Origin: Symsagittifera roscoffensis
Lineage: Eukaryota; Xenacoelomorpha; Acoela; Convolutidae
Assembly (NCBI RefSeq): GCF_963678635.1
Contig: NC_087062.1
Location: forward strand, 23,166,370-23,230,369
Reading direction: 5' to 3'
DNA length: 64,000 bases
Positions 63,904 to 64,000 of the stretch are shown piece after piece. The notes beneath the pieces were generated by a model that searched no databases, was not told the origin of the DNA, and saw only the letters and a list, made by a program, of their open reading frames with translations. The first letter of the stretch is position 1; every line of letters begins with the position of its first letter. Made by a program: the position numbers and the translations under genes.

Positions 63904-64000
63904 CTTCTTGCTCGTATGGAAATTCATTTCTTGCTGGTTGTAAGTACAATAATTACAATCCGAACAAGAAATAACTCCTCGCACGCAACTCTTCCGATGT
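63904..64000 (-). pseudogene. POLB: Antisense polB 5' fragment fused to ATPase
   Basis: CTTCTTGCTCGTATGGAAAT and the rest to the window end match 55956-56052 with about three differences. On the minus strand it encodes the polB N-terminal finger region. It marks the edge of another Polinton piece continuing beyond the window. Confidence 0.8.

Noticed and set aside
1-64000. tRNA or rRNA genes
   Set aside because: No cloverleaf with A/B box spacing or rRNA-like block was seen on either strand by eye.

Overview
This is an AT-rich animal (metazoan) genomic window made almost entirely of transposable-element DNA in several states of decay. The evidence is eukaryotic: LTR elements with TG...CA ends, an intron-like segment with consensus splice and branch sites, and Polinton/Maverick DNA whose polymerase carries C2H2 fingers. 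There are no bacterial operons. An invertebrate host fits the element families, but I cannot name it. Nearly every long gene is broken by stops or frameshifts, so most entries are pseudogenes.

Region 1 (1-8282, resuming at 26476): non-coding AT-rich DNA, then a rotted Ty3/gypsy pol with readable RT (with an internal ~160-bp tandem amplification), RNase H and integrase pieces. An open frame at its right end is cut at 8282 by the next element and resumes after it.

Region 2 (8283-26471): an 18.2-kb Ty3/gypsy-type provirus. It has TG...CA LTRs of 411 and 410 bp, a 4-bp GTTG target duplication and a primer-binding site. The order is: repeat-rich leader, small basic ORF-A, gag, protease, RT-RNase H, integrase, Pro-rich membrane ORF-B, an envelope-like glycoprotein whose motifs recall jingchuvirus/gB-like glycoproteins, unrecognised ORF-C, a short consensus intron, ORF-D remnant, 3' LTR. 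The extra ORFs and the envelope are the most novel material here.

Region 3 (26476-30519): end of the interrupted frame, then anonymous DNA with nested segmental duplications.

Region 4 (30526-51158): a 20.6-kb Polinton/Maverick bounded by ~275-bp terminal inverted repeats starting AGT and a perfect 6-bp TATGAA duplication. Minus strand: adenain-like protease, small membrane protein, major capsid protein, small basic virion protein, probable minor capsid protein, integrase, three small genes, packaging ATPase, exonuclease-like gene and several unknowns. Plus strand: protein-primed-type DNA polymerase B. A 3,344-bp segment (integrase to unknown gene) is tandemly duplicated inside it.

Region 5 (51165-52550): a broken retroelement gag with a zinc knuckle.

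Region 6 (52551-64000): a second, related Polinton in inverted orientation. It is truncated on the left inside polB, carries two overlapping rearranged polB copies, then mirrors the first element's gene order up to the ATPase. There it is abruptly fused (about 63903) to an antisense polB 5' end.
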